From Hymenobacter cellulosilyticus (GTDB taxonomy: Bacteria; Bacteroidota; Bacteroidia; Cytophagales; Hymenobacteraceae): a stretch of 64,000 nucleotides of DNA. Position 1 is the stretch's first letter. Each line of letters opens with the position of its first letter. Below the pieces are notes generated by a model. It ran no database searches. It saw only the letters and a list, made by a program, of their open reading frames with translations, and was not told the DNA's origin. The position numbers and the translations under genes are program-made. This document shows, piece after piece, positions 44,407 to 52,838 of this stretch. Location: assembly GCF_022919215.1 (NCBI RefSeq), contig NZ_CP095046.1, forward strand, positions 5,508,501 through 5,572,500, written 5' to 3'.

Positions 44407-44802
44407 ATGCGCCTAATCCTGTTGTTGGCTTCCATGAGTTTGTTTTTGTTGGCAGGCACCTGCAATACCGATTCGCGCGCCTCGTCGCCCGAACTCAAGC
44501 GTCTGGAAGGCACCTGGCTGCACGCCCACGAGGAAGACCAGGACGACGTGCGCGTGTACCGCCCCAACACTTACGCGTTTCCGCCTTCCCGGGGCCGTAC
44601 GGGCTTTCAGTTCGACCACAACGGCCTGTTTACCCAGTACGACATTGCCCCCACCGACGGCCTGGAAGGCCGCAAAGGCCAGTGGAAAGCGGAAGGCTCC
44701 AACGTCATCCGCATCAGCCTCGACGACAAGAAAGAGCCCGACTACAAGCTCGAAATTGTGTCCCTGGAAAACGGCGTGCTCAAAGTAAAGCGCGTCGAAT
44801 AA
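44407..44802 (+). CDS. Small lipoprotein, first of a tandem pair
   Basis: 131 residues. Lipoprotein-type signal (RLILLLASMSLFLLAGTCNT; Cys19). A single beta-rich domain with LKRLEGTWLHAHEEDQDD, VYRPNTYAFPPSRGRTGFQF and ISLDDKKEPDYKLEIVSLEN resembles lipocalin-like or META-like small folds, but no family is certain. The gene that follows encodes a homologue with the same order of motifs (PTDGLEGRKGQW against PTDGIAVFPGRW; VLKVKRVE against VLKIRRVE), so this is a duplication. Confidence 0.65.
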   Translation: MRLILLLASMSLFLLAGTCNTDSRASSPELKRLEGTWLHAHEEDQDDVRVYRPNTYAFPPSRGRTGFQFDHNGLFTQYDIAPTDGLEGRKGQWKAEGSNVIRISLDDKKEPDYKLEIVSLENGVLKVKRVE

Positions 44803-44870
44803 CGAAGGCCGTGCAACCTTAGCGCACTTTATACCATCTGCTCTATATTCCTGGTTTTTTCACTTATTCT

Positions 44871-45287
44871 ATGTTGCGCCGCTTACTGTTTTTACTATCC
44901 GTCCCCATGCTGCTGGCCAGCTGTGAGAAAGAATCCGACACGGCGGCTCCCACCGTGAGCCAGGCTGTGTTTGAAACCCAGGTGCAGGGCCGGGGCTGGC
45001 AGGAGTCGTGGGAGGAAGAGCAGCCGGGCAGCGACATTAAAATATTCCGGCCCGAAACGGTTGAACTGCCCGCTTCCCGCCCCCGCTACGGCTTCCGTCT
45101 GGAGGCCGACGGCGTATTTATCGGACGCGGCCCCTCGCCTACGGATGGCATTGCCGTGTTTCCCGGGCGCTGGATAATAGAACGAAACCAGCAGCTGCGC
45201 GTCACGCCCAGCGGCCAAAGCGCCAGTTACGGCCTGCAGATTATTTCCCTGCAGGATGATGTTCTCAAAATTCGCCGGGTCGAATAA
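44871..45287 (+). CDS. Small lipoprotein, second of a tandem pair
   Basis: 138 residues, lipobox MLLASC (signal RRLLFLLSVPMLLASCEKES). Homologous over its full length to the previous gene: W near the start of the domain, IFRPETVELPASRPRYGFRL, SPTDGIAVFPGRWII, and VLKIRRVE at the end. Divergence is moderate, so the duplication is not recent. A strong terminator follows. Unknown function; presumably outer- or inner-membrane anchored. Confidence 0.65.
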   Translation: MLRRLLFLLSVPMLLASCEKESDTAAPTVSQAVFETQVQGRGWQESWEEEQPGSDIKIFRPETVELPASRPRYGFRLEADGVFIGRGPSPTDGIAVFPGRWIIERNQQLRVTPSGQSASYGLQIISLQDDVLKIRRVE

Positions 45288-45305
45288 GGCCCTGCTTATT
45301 TGGGT

Positions 45306-45362
45306 AAAAAGCCCGGCAAAAGCTGAACTGACGTTTTTTCAGTTTTCTTTTGCCGGGCTTTT
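45306..45362 (+). terminator. Terminator after the lipoprotein pair
   Basis: Stem AAAAGCCCGGCAAAAG / CTTTTGCCGGGCTTTT with a 24-base loop that itself contains CTGAAC-type pairing; T run at the end. Confidence 0.75.
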
Positions 45363-45386
45363 CCATTTGCTTTCCGCTTTGCTTTC

Positions 45387-45794
45387 ATGAATTACTGGCT
45401 CGTAAAATCAGAACCCAGCGCCTATTCCTGGCTCGACTTCACCCGTGACGGCCGCACCGACTGGACCGGAGTGCGCAACTTTCAGGCCCGCAACTACCTG
45501 CTGCAGATGCAGCCCGGCGATTTCGTTTTGTTTTACCACAGCGTCACGGAGAAAACCGTGGTTGGCATTGCCCAGGTAAGTGCCGTGGCCGCCCCCGACG
45601 CCACCGCCGAGGCGGGCAGCGGCTGGGTGGCCGTGGAATTGCGGCCTCACCAAGCCCTGGCCCGCCCCGTGGCGCTGGCTCAGATCAAGCAGGACAGCCG
45701 CCTCACCCAGATCGGGCTTCTGCGGCAGTCGCGCCTGAGCGTGATGCCGCTGCGGGCCGAGGAGTTTGACGTGCTGCTCGAACTTGGCAGCTAA
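45387..45794 (+). CDS. EVE domain protein
   Basis: 135 residues, a full single EVE domain of the thymocyte nuclear protein 1 type: MNYWLVKSEPSAYSWLDF, TDWTGVRNFQARNYL, MQPGDFVLFYHS, VGIAQVSAVAAPDAT, and the end SVMPLRAEEFDVLLELG. EVE domains belong to the PUA-like superfamily that includes YTH and are proposed to recognise modified bases. No restriction or other partner gene is adjacent. Own terminator follows. Confidence 0.9.
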   Translation: MNYWLVKSEPSAYSWLDFTRDGRTDWTGVRNFQARNYLLQMQPGDFVLFYHSVTEKTVVGIAQVSAVAAPDATAEAGSGWVAVELRPHQALARPVALAQIKQDSRLTQIGLLRQSRLSVMPLRAEEFDVLLELGS

Positions 45795-45816
45795 CGACTG
45801 GCCGCGGTAACCAACC

Positions 45817-45851
45817 AAGCCTGGCGCCTTTTGGGGCAGCCAGGCTTTTTT
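45817..45851 (+). terminator. Terminator after the EVE gene
   Basis: Stem AAGCCTGGC / GCCAGGCTT followed by T run. Confidence 0.8.
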
Positions 45852-46001
45852 GTGCCCGTGAACAGAACAGCCCGCGCAGCGTGTTGTGTGGAAACGCGGC
45901 GAGTTGTGCATCTGTATAAGCAACCCACGTGACTATCTGTCGCCTTCCTCGTATCTTCCACGTGCTGCTATCAGGGTAGACGTGGTGGCACCCAACCGAC
46001 T

Positions 46002-47526
46002 ATGAAACAACCCGTACTCCGACTCCTTTTGCTTCTGCTGTGGAGCCTGCTGCCGGGCCGAGCCCGGGCCCAGGAGCTGCCCCGGACGCGCCCCGACAAA
46101 CGGCCCGCCTGGAGCTGGATCTGCAGTCGTTTTCCAGCGACGTGCAGGTGCTGGCCATTCCGGAGGATAGCAGCGTGGTGCTGCTCGTGGAGCGCGAAGC
46201 CAAAATTACCGGCAAAAGCTCCTACGTATTTCAGAAGCTGGACAAGGCGCTGCATAGCCGCTGGGAAAAGCCGCTGGAAGTACCAGAGCGGTTTCAACTA
46301 ACGGAAATATGCGGCGAAGGAACCATGGTATATGCCCTGTTTCAGGACGACTACCTGAGCAACAAGCTGTGGATTGCGGCCCTGAACAGCCGCACCGGCC
46401 AGATTCGCACTACCACCTACGACACCAAGCTGACGCACAGGGTACAAAGCATGAAGGCCCTGGACGGGAACCTGTTTGTAACCGTGCAGCTGGAGCAGCA
46501 CCTCACAGTGCTCCTGCTCAAGCTGCAGTCGGGAGAGTTTGAGTTCTTGCCCGCCGTGTACGAGGCCCTGGAAAGCCAGTTTACGTTTATAACCGATTCG
46601 GTAGCAAACCAGATCAAGTTTGTGGTAAGCCAGAATAACGGCGTCAAATCCCGGCTGCAGGTCAAGCAGATTTCCCCCAGGGCAAGCTCCTGCACAGCGA
46701 GTTTGTGCAGGCCGAAAGCAACCGGAGTTTGCTCACGGCCCAGCTCAGCCCCGGCGACTCTACCAACGGGCTGATGGCGGGCACCTACACCCTGCGCGAC
46801 ATTCGCTACTCCCAGGGCCTGTTTGCCACCGACCTGACCCAGCCCCTGACGCCCAGCGGAGCCCGGCCGTCGCTACGATTCTACGACTTTCTGCATCTGA
46901 AGCACTTCTTCGACTTCATGAGTCCTAACCGCCAGGCCCGGCTGCGGCAGCGCGGGGCCCGCCGGCTGGCCGCCGACCGGGAGTTTCGCCTGCATTACCG
47001 CCTGCTCATGCACGATTTGCTGCCCAGCCCCGAAGGCTACGTGCTGGTGGCCGAAATCTACACGCCGCACTACACCTACAACCGCTACGGCTTTGGCTTC
47101 ACGAGCAACTCCCGCAACTTCGATGGCTACCGAACTACGCATGCCATTGTCTGCGGCTTTGACCGGCGGGGCAACCTATTGTGGGACAACACCTTTGTTC
47201 TAAAGGATGTAGAAAACTTTCACCTCCAGGAAACGGTGCGCATCCGGCCCCTACCCGACGGCCGGCGCTACGCCCTGACTTATATCGACGACCATCACAT
47301 TCGCTATAAGATTGTGGACCGTACCACGGCTTCACCTAATGATCTGGAAGTACCCGTGCAAACCACGCTTAAGCCCGGCATCAAGGAAAAATCGACCAGC
47401 ACCAGTGATACCAACATGCAAGCCTGGTACGGCAGCCGCTTTCTGGCTTTCGGCTACCAGCACGTGCGGGCCCCTAACTGGAGCGGCCGGGACGTGTTTT
47501 TTATCAACACCGTAGATTTTGATTAA
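46002..47526 (+). CDS. Secreted protein of unknown function (frame broken twice)
   Basis: About 508 residues after correction. ATG 46002 opens a signal peptide (PVLRLLLLLLWSLLPGRARA, cleaved near AQ). Frame breaks at CCC 46104-46106 and CCCCC 46674-46678; one C at each gives KRPRLELDLQSFSSDVQV and QISPQGKLLHSEFVQAESN. The protein is beta-rich with repeats such as AALNSRTGQIRTTTYDTKLT and VCGFDRRGNLLWDNTFVLKD, which resemble beta-propeller blades. I do not recognise a named family. It is probably periplasmic or surface-located. Confidence 0.65.
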
Positions 47527-47592
47527 AGCCAACGGCCCGGCCGGGGCTGCGTATGGGAAAGGCAGTTTCCTCTTTTTGCCTTTTTTTACGCT

Positions 47593-48153
47593 ATGAAAAA
47601 CCGTCTCCTAACTCTCTGGATGCTCGTTGCGCTGCTGGCCGCCAGCAGCTGCCGCACCAGTGGCCCCGGCACTCCCGCCCGCACCGTGGCCGAATTCTTC
47701 AACAAATACGAAAACCGCTCGGGCTTTAAAGCCACCGACTGGTCGGCTGGCCTCACTACCCGCCTGCTGCTGCTCAAGCTCGGCAACCTGGGCGGCGACA
47801 ACGACCTGACCCAGGCCATTTCGTCGGTGCGCAGCGTGAAGGTGCTCACCTTCTCCCCTACTTCGGGCAGTGCCCGCGAACTGGTGGCTGAAGGACTGAC
47901 TAAGGAAGTAGACGGCCTGCTGGCCAATGAGCGCTACACGCCCCTGCCCGTAACGGCCGAAGCCGGCACCACCGTAATGCGCTACTCGGCCAGGCAGCAG
48001 GGCGACCGAGTAAAAGAGGTAGTTGCAACCGGCAACGTGCAGGGCGCGCCCGAATCGTTTATGCTGGTGGCTATTTCCGGCGACTTCACCCAGGACCAAG
48101 TTAATAAGCTGGTAAAGTTTCTGCCCAGCGTATCGGGGGAGCTTTCCAAGTAG
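47593..48153 (+). CDS. DUF4252 lipoprotein
   Basis: 186 residues. Signal with lipobox LLAASSC (KNRLLTLWMLVALLAASSCR). The domain (VAEFFNKYENRSGFKATDWS; ISSVRSVKVLTFSPTSG; ESFMLVAISGDFTQDQVNKL) fits DUF4252, a Bacteroidota family of putative auto-adhesin-like lipoproteins without settled function. Monocistronic by context, followed by a terminator. Confidence 0.8.
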   Translation: MKNRLLTLWMLVALLAASSCRTSGPGTPARTVAEFFNKYENRSGFKATDWSAGLTTRLLLLKLGNLGGDNDLTQAISSVRSVKVLTFSPTSGSARELVAEGLTKEVDGLLANERYTPLPVTAEAGTTVMRYSARQQGDRVKEVVATGNVQGAPESFMLVAISGDFTQDQVNKLVKFLPSVSGELSK

Positions 48154-48173
48154 GACCACTTAATTCTTAGTAT

Positions 48174-48206
48174 AAAAAGCCGCTCGGTAACCGGGCGGCT
48201 TTTTTG
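48174..48206 (+). terminator. Terminator after the DUF4252 gene
   Basis: Stem AAAAGCCGCTCGG / CCGGGCGGCTTTT followed by T. Confidence 0.8.
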
Positions 48207-48332
48207 TGCTTTCAAAGGTCGCCGCTGCGCCAGAACTCGCTCAGCAGTTGTGCGCCGATAATAAATCCAATACTTTATCTGCCTGATCCTTAACCCGCAC
48301 AAAGTAGTGGCTTATTTAACCCGTTAATAGCT

Positions 48333-49610
48333 ATGCAGTGGAAACTGAAAGCAGTGGGAATCCTGCTGCTGCTTCAATTTGGAGCCAGCACAGTTTGGGC
48401 CCAGCGTAAGAAAATTGAAATAGGCCACATCGACAGCCTGACCTCCAAGGTGCTGCAGGAAAAGCGGGGCGTGTGGATTTATGTACCGCCCGGGCCGGCC
48501 GAAGTAGGCTATGCGCCCAAGCGCTACCCGGTGCTGTATCTGCTGGACGGCGACTTGAATTTCTCGTACGTCACGGCTCTGAACCAGCAGCTAAACTTGA
48601 GCGGCAAGGGTCCGGAAATGATAATCGTCGGGATTCCCCACCCCTATCCCACCCGTACCCGCGACTTGACGCCCACGCACTCGACTAAGCGCTGGGACGG
48701 GGCCGAAGACCGCACGCTGAACTTGTCTGGCGGCGGCGAAAAATTCCTGAATTTTCTCGAAACCGAGCTGCTGCCCTATATCGAGGCGAAGTATCCCACG
48801 GTGCCCTACCGGCTGCTGGTGGGCCATTCTTTGGGTGGTTTGGCCGTATTGAACACCCTGGCAACCAGACCCAAGCTGTTCAACGCGTACTTGGCCATCG
48901 AACCCAGTCTGTGGTGGGACAATACGCTGGTGCTACATAAATTGAACACGGCGGTTGTGCAGCGCAAGTTTACCGGGCAAAAGCTGTTTCTAGCCGTGGC
49001 ACACACCGAAAAGCCCGGCCTCGATACCACTCAAGTGCGGCGCGACACCACCGGAACCACGCGGCACACCCGCGCCAACCTGGCCCTGGTCGACCTGCTG
49101 CGGAAGCAGAAACCCAGCGGCTTGACGTGGCAGTGGAAATATTACCCCGATGACACCCACTTCTCCGTGGCGCTGCCAGCCCAACACGATGCGCTACGGG
49201 GCTTCTTTCAGTACAAGGAGCTTGCTTTGCCCACTTCTGTTACCGACCCGAGCTTTACGGTAGCGGCCGTGCAGCGGCATTATGCGGAGCTTTCGCAGCA
49301 GTATGGCTACGCCGTGCTGCCGCCGGAGGAAACCATGAATATGTACGCCTGGGGCTATATGCAGCAAAAGCTCTGGGAAAAAGCCTACCAGTTTTTGCAG
49401 CTGAACCTAAAAAACTACCCCCAGAGCTACAACGCCCACGCCAGCCTGGCTGCCTACTACGAGGCGCGCAACGACAAGGCCAAAGCCCTGCAGTACTATA
49501 CCGTCGCTTTGCGCCTTCAGGACTTGCCCGAAGCCCGGCAGAAAATAGCAGAGCTACAGGGTTCTCCCCGAAGCCGTAGCGCACAAAAAAGGGCCTCACC
49601 GATTTGGTGA
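48333..49610 (+). CDS. Secreted alpha/beta-hydrolase esterase with TPR-like C-terminus
   Basis: Up to 425 residues. Signal peptide KLKAVGILLLLQFGASTVWA. The esterase D/Fes-like domain (residues about 27-300) has YPVLYLLDGD, the nucleophile elbow LVGHSLGGLA (Ser166) and a late His in YPDDTHFSVALPAQHDAL. Two TPR-like helical pairs end the protein (AWGYMQQKLWEKAYQFLQLN; AHASLAAYYEARNDKAKALQ). As written the frame runs into the terminator hairpin; one added C at 49566-49569 would stop it at 49579 after LQGSPPKP, which I think is the real end. Substrate unknown. Confidence 0.82.
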   Translation: MQWKLKAVGILLLLQFGASTVWAQRKKIEIGHIDSLTSKVLQEKRGVWIYVPPGPAEVGYAPKRYPVLYLLDGDLNFSYVTALNQQLNLSGKGPEMIIVGIPHPYPTRTRDLTPTHSTKRWDGAEDRTLNLSGGGEKFLNFLETELLPYIEAKYPTVPYRLLVGHSLGGLAVLNTLATRPKLFNAYLAIEPSLWWDNTLVLHKLNTAVVQRKFTGQKLFLAVAHTEKPGLDTTQVRRDTTGTTRHTRANLALVDLLRKQKPSGLTWQWKYYPDDTHFSVALPAQHDALRGFFQYKELALPTSVTDPSFTVAAVQRHYAELSQQYGYAVLPPEETMNMYAWGYMQQKLWEKAYQFLQLNLKNYPQSYNAHASLAAYYEARNDKAKALQYYTVALRLQDLPEARQKIAELQGSPRSRSAQKRASPIW

Positions 49611-49620
49611 GGCCCTTTTT
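49585..49620 (+). terminator. Terminator between convergent esterase and OmpA genes
   Basis: Stem AAAAAGGGCCTCACC / GGTGAGGCCCTTTTT with A and T tracts on both sides, so it can serve both strands. Confidence 0.88.
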
Positions 49621-49641
49621 GTTTGGCAGCAACCCAACAGG

Positions 49642-51096
49642 TTAGATAGAGGGCTGGGGCAGGGTGAAGAATTCAAACTTGAACTCTACGCGGCGGTTCT
49701 GCGACATACCGGCCTTCGAGGTATTCGGGGCGGCAGGCTCACCTTCGCCACGACCTTCCGTCACGACGCGGCTGCCTTCTACCTGCTTGCCGGTGAAGTA
49801 GCGCTTCACCGATTCGGCGCGGCGCTCCGACAGGCCCTGGTTGTACTCGTCGGTGCCGCGGCTGTCGGCGTGGCCGATTACGCGGATACCGTACTCAGGG
49901 TGGGTTTTCAGCGCTTCAATCATCTTGTTCAAGGCAGGGTAGGAGCTGCGCTCAATTACGGTGCTGTTGGTTTTGAAGCGCACGGGCACTTCCAGCTTGC
50001 GCAGGGCGGGGTCAACTACTAAGGGGCAGCCATTGGCATCCACGCGGGTGCCGGCAGGCGTGTTGGGGCATTTGTCCACGTTGTCGAGGATACCGTCGTT
50101 GTCCTGGTCGAGTACCAGCGGGCAGCCATTGGCATCTACCTGCGTACCGGCAGGGGTGTCGGGGCACTTATCCTGTGGATCAGCTACGCCGTCCTTGTCG
50201 GTATCGGGGCAGCCGCGCATCTGGGGCGTACCAGGCGTGTCGGGGCAGGCATCTTCGCTGTCGCGCACGCCGTCGTTGTCACGGTCGGGGCAACCTTCGA
50301 GCGTGGTCAGGCCTTTTTCAGTGGGGCACTTGTCCTGATAATCTGGTACACCGTCGCCGTCGCCGTCGAGGGGGCAGCCATTCTCATCCACGGCCACGCC
50401 GGTAGGCGTATCGGGGCATTTGTCTTTGCGGTCTGGCACGCCGTCACCGTCGGTGTCTTTGGCTTTACCGAAGGCCAGGGTTAGGCCCACGGTGTGCTGC
50501 AGGTAGCGGTCATCAAATTTGTCATCGTCCCGAATCGGCTCCCCGTCCAGGTTGGCATTCAGCGGAATGTGCTGCCCGGTCTGCACGAACAGGCCCACGG
50601 CGTCGCTGAGGCGGAAGTTGATACCAGCCGCGCCAAACGCGTCGAAATACGTTTTATCCTCGTCAATGCGGGTGCCACGCACCAGGCCTTCGCGGCTGGT
50701 ATAGGCAATGCCCGGGGCTACCAGCAGGTAGGGCTGCACCACGGCGTCTTCCTTCAGCGCCCAGCCGTTGTTGAGCTTCAGCTTGAAGGCCAGGTTCACG
50801 TTCACCACGTTGGTGCTGAAAAGCGTGCTGGGGCTCTGAGTGCCCTTCAGCTCCACGTACGCGCCCTGCAGTCCCAGGTCGAGGCCGGGCGTGAGGTAGC
50901 GGTTGATGCTGATACCAGGGCCGTAGGAGTTATTGCTCCAGTTCCAGAAGTCGGAGCCGAGGCTACCCTTGTACTGATACGCGCTGCCGTAGAGGCTCAG
51001 GGCCGTTTTACGGTCGGCTGTCTGCGCGTGCCCTTCCGGGGCCGCCGCCAGCAGCGTCAGTCCCAGGGCGAGAGAAGAGGTTAGAGAACGTTTCAT
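49642..51096 (-). CDS. OmpA family outer-membrane protein with thrombospondin type 3 repeats
   Basis: 484 residues from ATG 51096; the frame stays open upstream but the promoter at 51157 and the signal peptide (RSLTSSLALGLTLLAAAPEG) fix this start. An N-terminal eight-strand-like beta-barrel (about 25-220) is followed by five calcium-binding TSP3-type repeats (DTDGDGVPDRKDKCPDTPTG and kin, about 225-365) and a C-terminal OmpA peptidoglycan-binding domain (RVIGHADSRGTDEYNQGLSE; GMSQNRRVEFKFEF). It links outer membrane and cell wall. Confidence 0.93.
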   Translation of the reverse strand: MKRSLTSSLALGLTLLAAAPEGHAQTADRKTALSLYGSAYQYKGSLGSDFWNWSNNSYGPGISINRYLTPGLDLGLQGAYVELKGTQSPSTLFSTNVVNVNLAFKLKLNNGWALKEDAVVQPYLLVAPGIAYTSREGLVRGTRIDEDKTYFDAFGAAGINFRLSDAVGLFVQTGQHIPLNANLDGEPIRDDDKFDDRYLQHTVGLTLAFGKAKDTDGDGVPDRKDKCPDTPTGVAVDENGCPLDGDGDGVPDYQDKCPTEKGLTTLEGCPDRDNDGVRDSEDACPDTPGTPQMRGCPDTDKDGVADPQDKCPDTPAGTQVDANGCPLVLDQDNDGILDNVDKCPNTPAGTRVDANGCPLVVDPALRKLEVPVRFKTNSTVIERSSYPALNKMIEALKTHPEYGIRVIGHADSRGTDEYNQGLSERRAESVKRYFTGKQVEGSRVVTEGRGEGEPAAPNTSKAGMSQNRRVEFKFEFFTLPQPSI

Positions 51097-51156
51097 GAGA
51101 ACGGATTTGGGTGACAAAAACGCCTGCCTGCGGGGCGCAAAACAGGCGCGGTGCCG

Positions 51157-51164
51157 CAAACATA
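51157..51164 (-). promoter_or_regulatory. -7 element for the OmpA gene
   Basis: TATGTTTG on the minus strand, 60 bases before the ATG. Confidence 0.55.
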
Positions 51165-51334
51165 GGTACCGAACTATACTTTTCGAATGCGAGAAGGTTG
51201 TCTTTGCCCCCTGCTTTTTACCTAAAAAAGCCCGCACACAGCAGCTTTCTGCCTGCTTCTCAATGACTCCGGGCAGCGCAGATTTTTTTGCAGAAAATCG
51301 ATATATTTTAATTTTCCGGGAAAGCTCACAATGC

Positions 51335-51366
51335 AAAAAGAGCCGCCCGGATTGCGGGCGGCTCTT
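51335..51366 (-). terminator. Terminator after the aminopeptidase P gene
   Basis: On the minus strand stem AGAGCCGCCCG / CGGGCGGCTCT followed by TTTTT. Confidence 0.85.
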
Positions 51367-51397
51367 GCTGGGCCACGGGATTTTAATAAAAATAAGC

Positions 51398-52696
51398 CTA
51401 GCGGCGGGCCTCGTGCATCAGGCGTTCAATGTCGTCGGCCTCAAGCGGAATGTTCTTCATCAGGTCCTCGTTGCCGGTCTTGGTGATGAGAATATCATTT
51501 TCCAGGCGAATGCCCAGGCCTTCCTCCCGGATGTAGATGCCCGGTTCGCAGGTGTACACCATGCCGGGCTCGAACACGCGGTACTTGGCGCCCACGTCGT
51601 GCACGTCGAGGCCCAGGTAGTGGCTGGTGCCGTGCATAAAGTACTTTTTGTAGAGCGGGGCCGCCGGGTCCTGGTTCTTTACATCATTCTCGTTGAGCAA
51701 GTCGAGCTTGATGAGCTCCTGCTCCATGGTGCGGCCCACCTCGGCGTGGTAGTCCTCGATGTTGTTGCCGGCCACCAGGCGGGAGGTGGCGTGCTTCATG
51801 ACTCGCAGCACGGCCTCGTACACGGCGCGCTGCCGCTTGGTGAAGGTGCCGTTCACGGGCACGGAGCGTGACAAGTCGGCGGCGTAGTTGGCAAACTCAG
51901 CGCCGAAGTCCATCAGCAGCACGTCGCCGTCGTGGCACTCCCGGTCGTTGCTGACGTAGTGCAGAATGCAGGCATTGGCCCCGGAGGCAATGATGCTGCC
52001 GTAGGCTGGACCCCGGCTGCGGTTGCGCACAAACTCGTGCAGAATCTCGGCTTCAATCTCGTATTCCCACACCCCGGGCCGGATAAAGCCCAGCAGGCGG
52101 CGGAAAGCTTTTTCGGTGATGTTGGCCGCCTCCCGCATTAGTCGGATTTCTTCCTCGCTCTTGATGGCGCGCAAGTGGTGCATGAGGGGGGCCACGCGGC
52201 GATACTGGTGCAGCGGATATGCCTCGCGCAGCTTTTTGCCCAAGCGGGCATCCCGCGTTTCGACCTCCACCACGGCCCGGATGTGCTCATTGGAGTTGAG
52301 GTACACGTTTTCGGCCTCGTTCATCAGGGCCGGCAGCACGGTTTCGAAGGAGTCGAGCCACAGGATGGTGCGCACCCCGGACTGGGCACGGGCGTCTTCC
52401 TTGGTCAGCTTGTAGCCTTCCCAAACCAGGATATGCTCACTGGTTTCCTTCAGAAACAGGATTTCGCGGTACTGGGGCAGTTTGGCGTCGGGAAAAATCA
52501 CCAGGATGCTTTCCTCCTGATCCACGCCGGAGAGGTAGAACAGGTCATTGTTCTGACGGAAGGCCATGGTGCCGTCCGCGTTGGTCGGCATCGTGTCGTT
52601 GGAGTGGAAAATGGCCAGCGACGCCGGGGGCAGCTGCTGAACAAAATTGCGCCGATTCTGAATAAAGAGCTGCGGATCGATGGGGCCGTAACGCAT
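51398..52696 (-). CDS. pepP: Xaa-Pro aminopeptidase (aminopeptidase P)
   Basis: 432 residues, full length. M24 family; removes N-terminal residues that precede proline, with two metal ions, in the cytoplasm. N-terminal creatinase-like domain (NDTMPTNADGTMAFRQNNDL, FYLSGVDQEESILVIFPDA) and C-terminal pita-bread domain with ligands in LLMDFGAEFANYAADLSRSV (two Asp), FMHGTSHYLGLDVHDVG (His), YTCEPGIYI (Glu) and GIRLENDILIT (Glu). ATG 52696. Monocistronic, terminator behind it. Confidence 0.94.
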   Translation of the reverse strand: MRYGPIDPQLFIQNRRNFVQQLPPASLAIFHSNDTMPTNADGTMAFRQNNDLFYLSGVDQEESILVIFPDAKLPQYREILFLKETSEHILVWEGYKLTKEDARAQSGVRTILWLDSFETVLPALMNEAENVYLNSNEHIRAVVEVETRDARLGKKLREAYPLHQYRRVAPLMHHLRAIKSEEEIRLMREAANITEKAFRRLLGFIRPGVWEYEIEAEILHEFVRNRSRGPAYGSIIASGANACILHYVSNDRECHDGDVLLMDFGAEFANYAADLSRSVPVNGTFTKRQRAVYEAVLRVMKHATSRLVAGNNIEDYHAEVGRTMEQELIKLDLLNENDVKNQDPAAPLYKKYFMHGTSHYLGLDVHDVGAKYRVFEPGMVYTCEPGIYIREEGLGIRLENDILITKTGNEDLMKNIPLEADDIERLMHEARR

Positions 52697-52791
52697 GGGA
52701 TGAGGTTAGAGTGCAAACGAAAGACCCACCGGCGGCGGGCCGGCTGCAAGTTAATAGAATGCTTATACGTGCACCGGACCGTGCGCACCGC

Positions 52792-52821
52792 TTGAACCTG
52801 GGCCGGGGCGCGGTATCTTTG
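52792..52821 (+). promoter_or_regulatory. Promoter of the second GT9 gene
   Basis: TTG 52792-52794 and TATCTTTG 52814-52821, 19-base spacer; the ATG at 52839 leaves a leader of only about ten bases. Confidence 0.65.
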
Positions 52822-52838
52822 CAGCCTGCTACTCGTCT

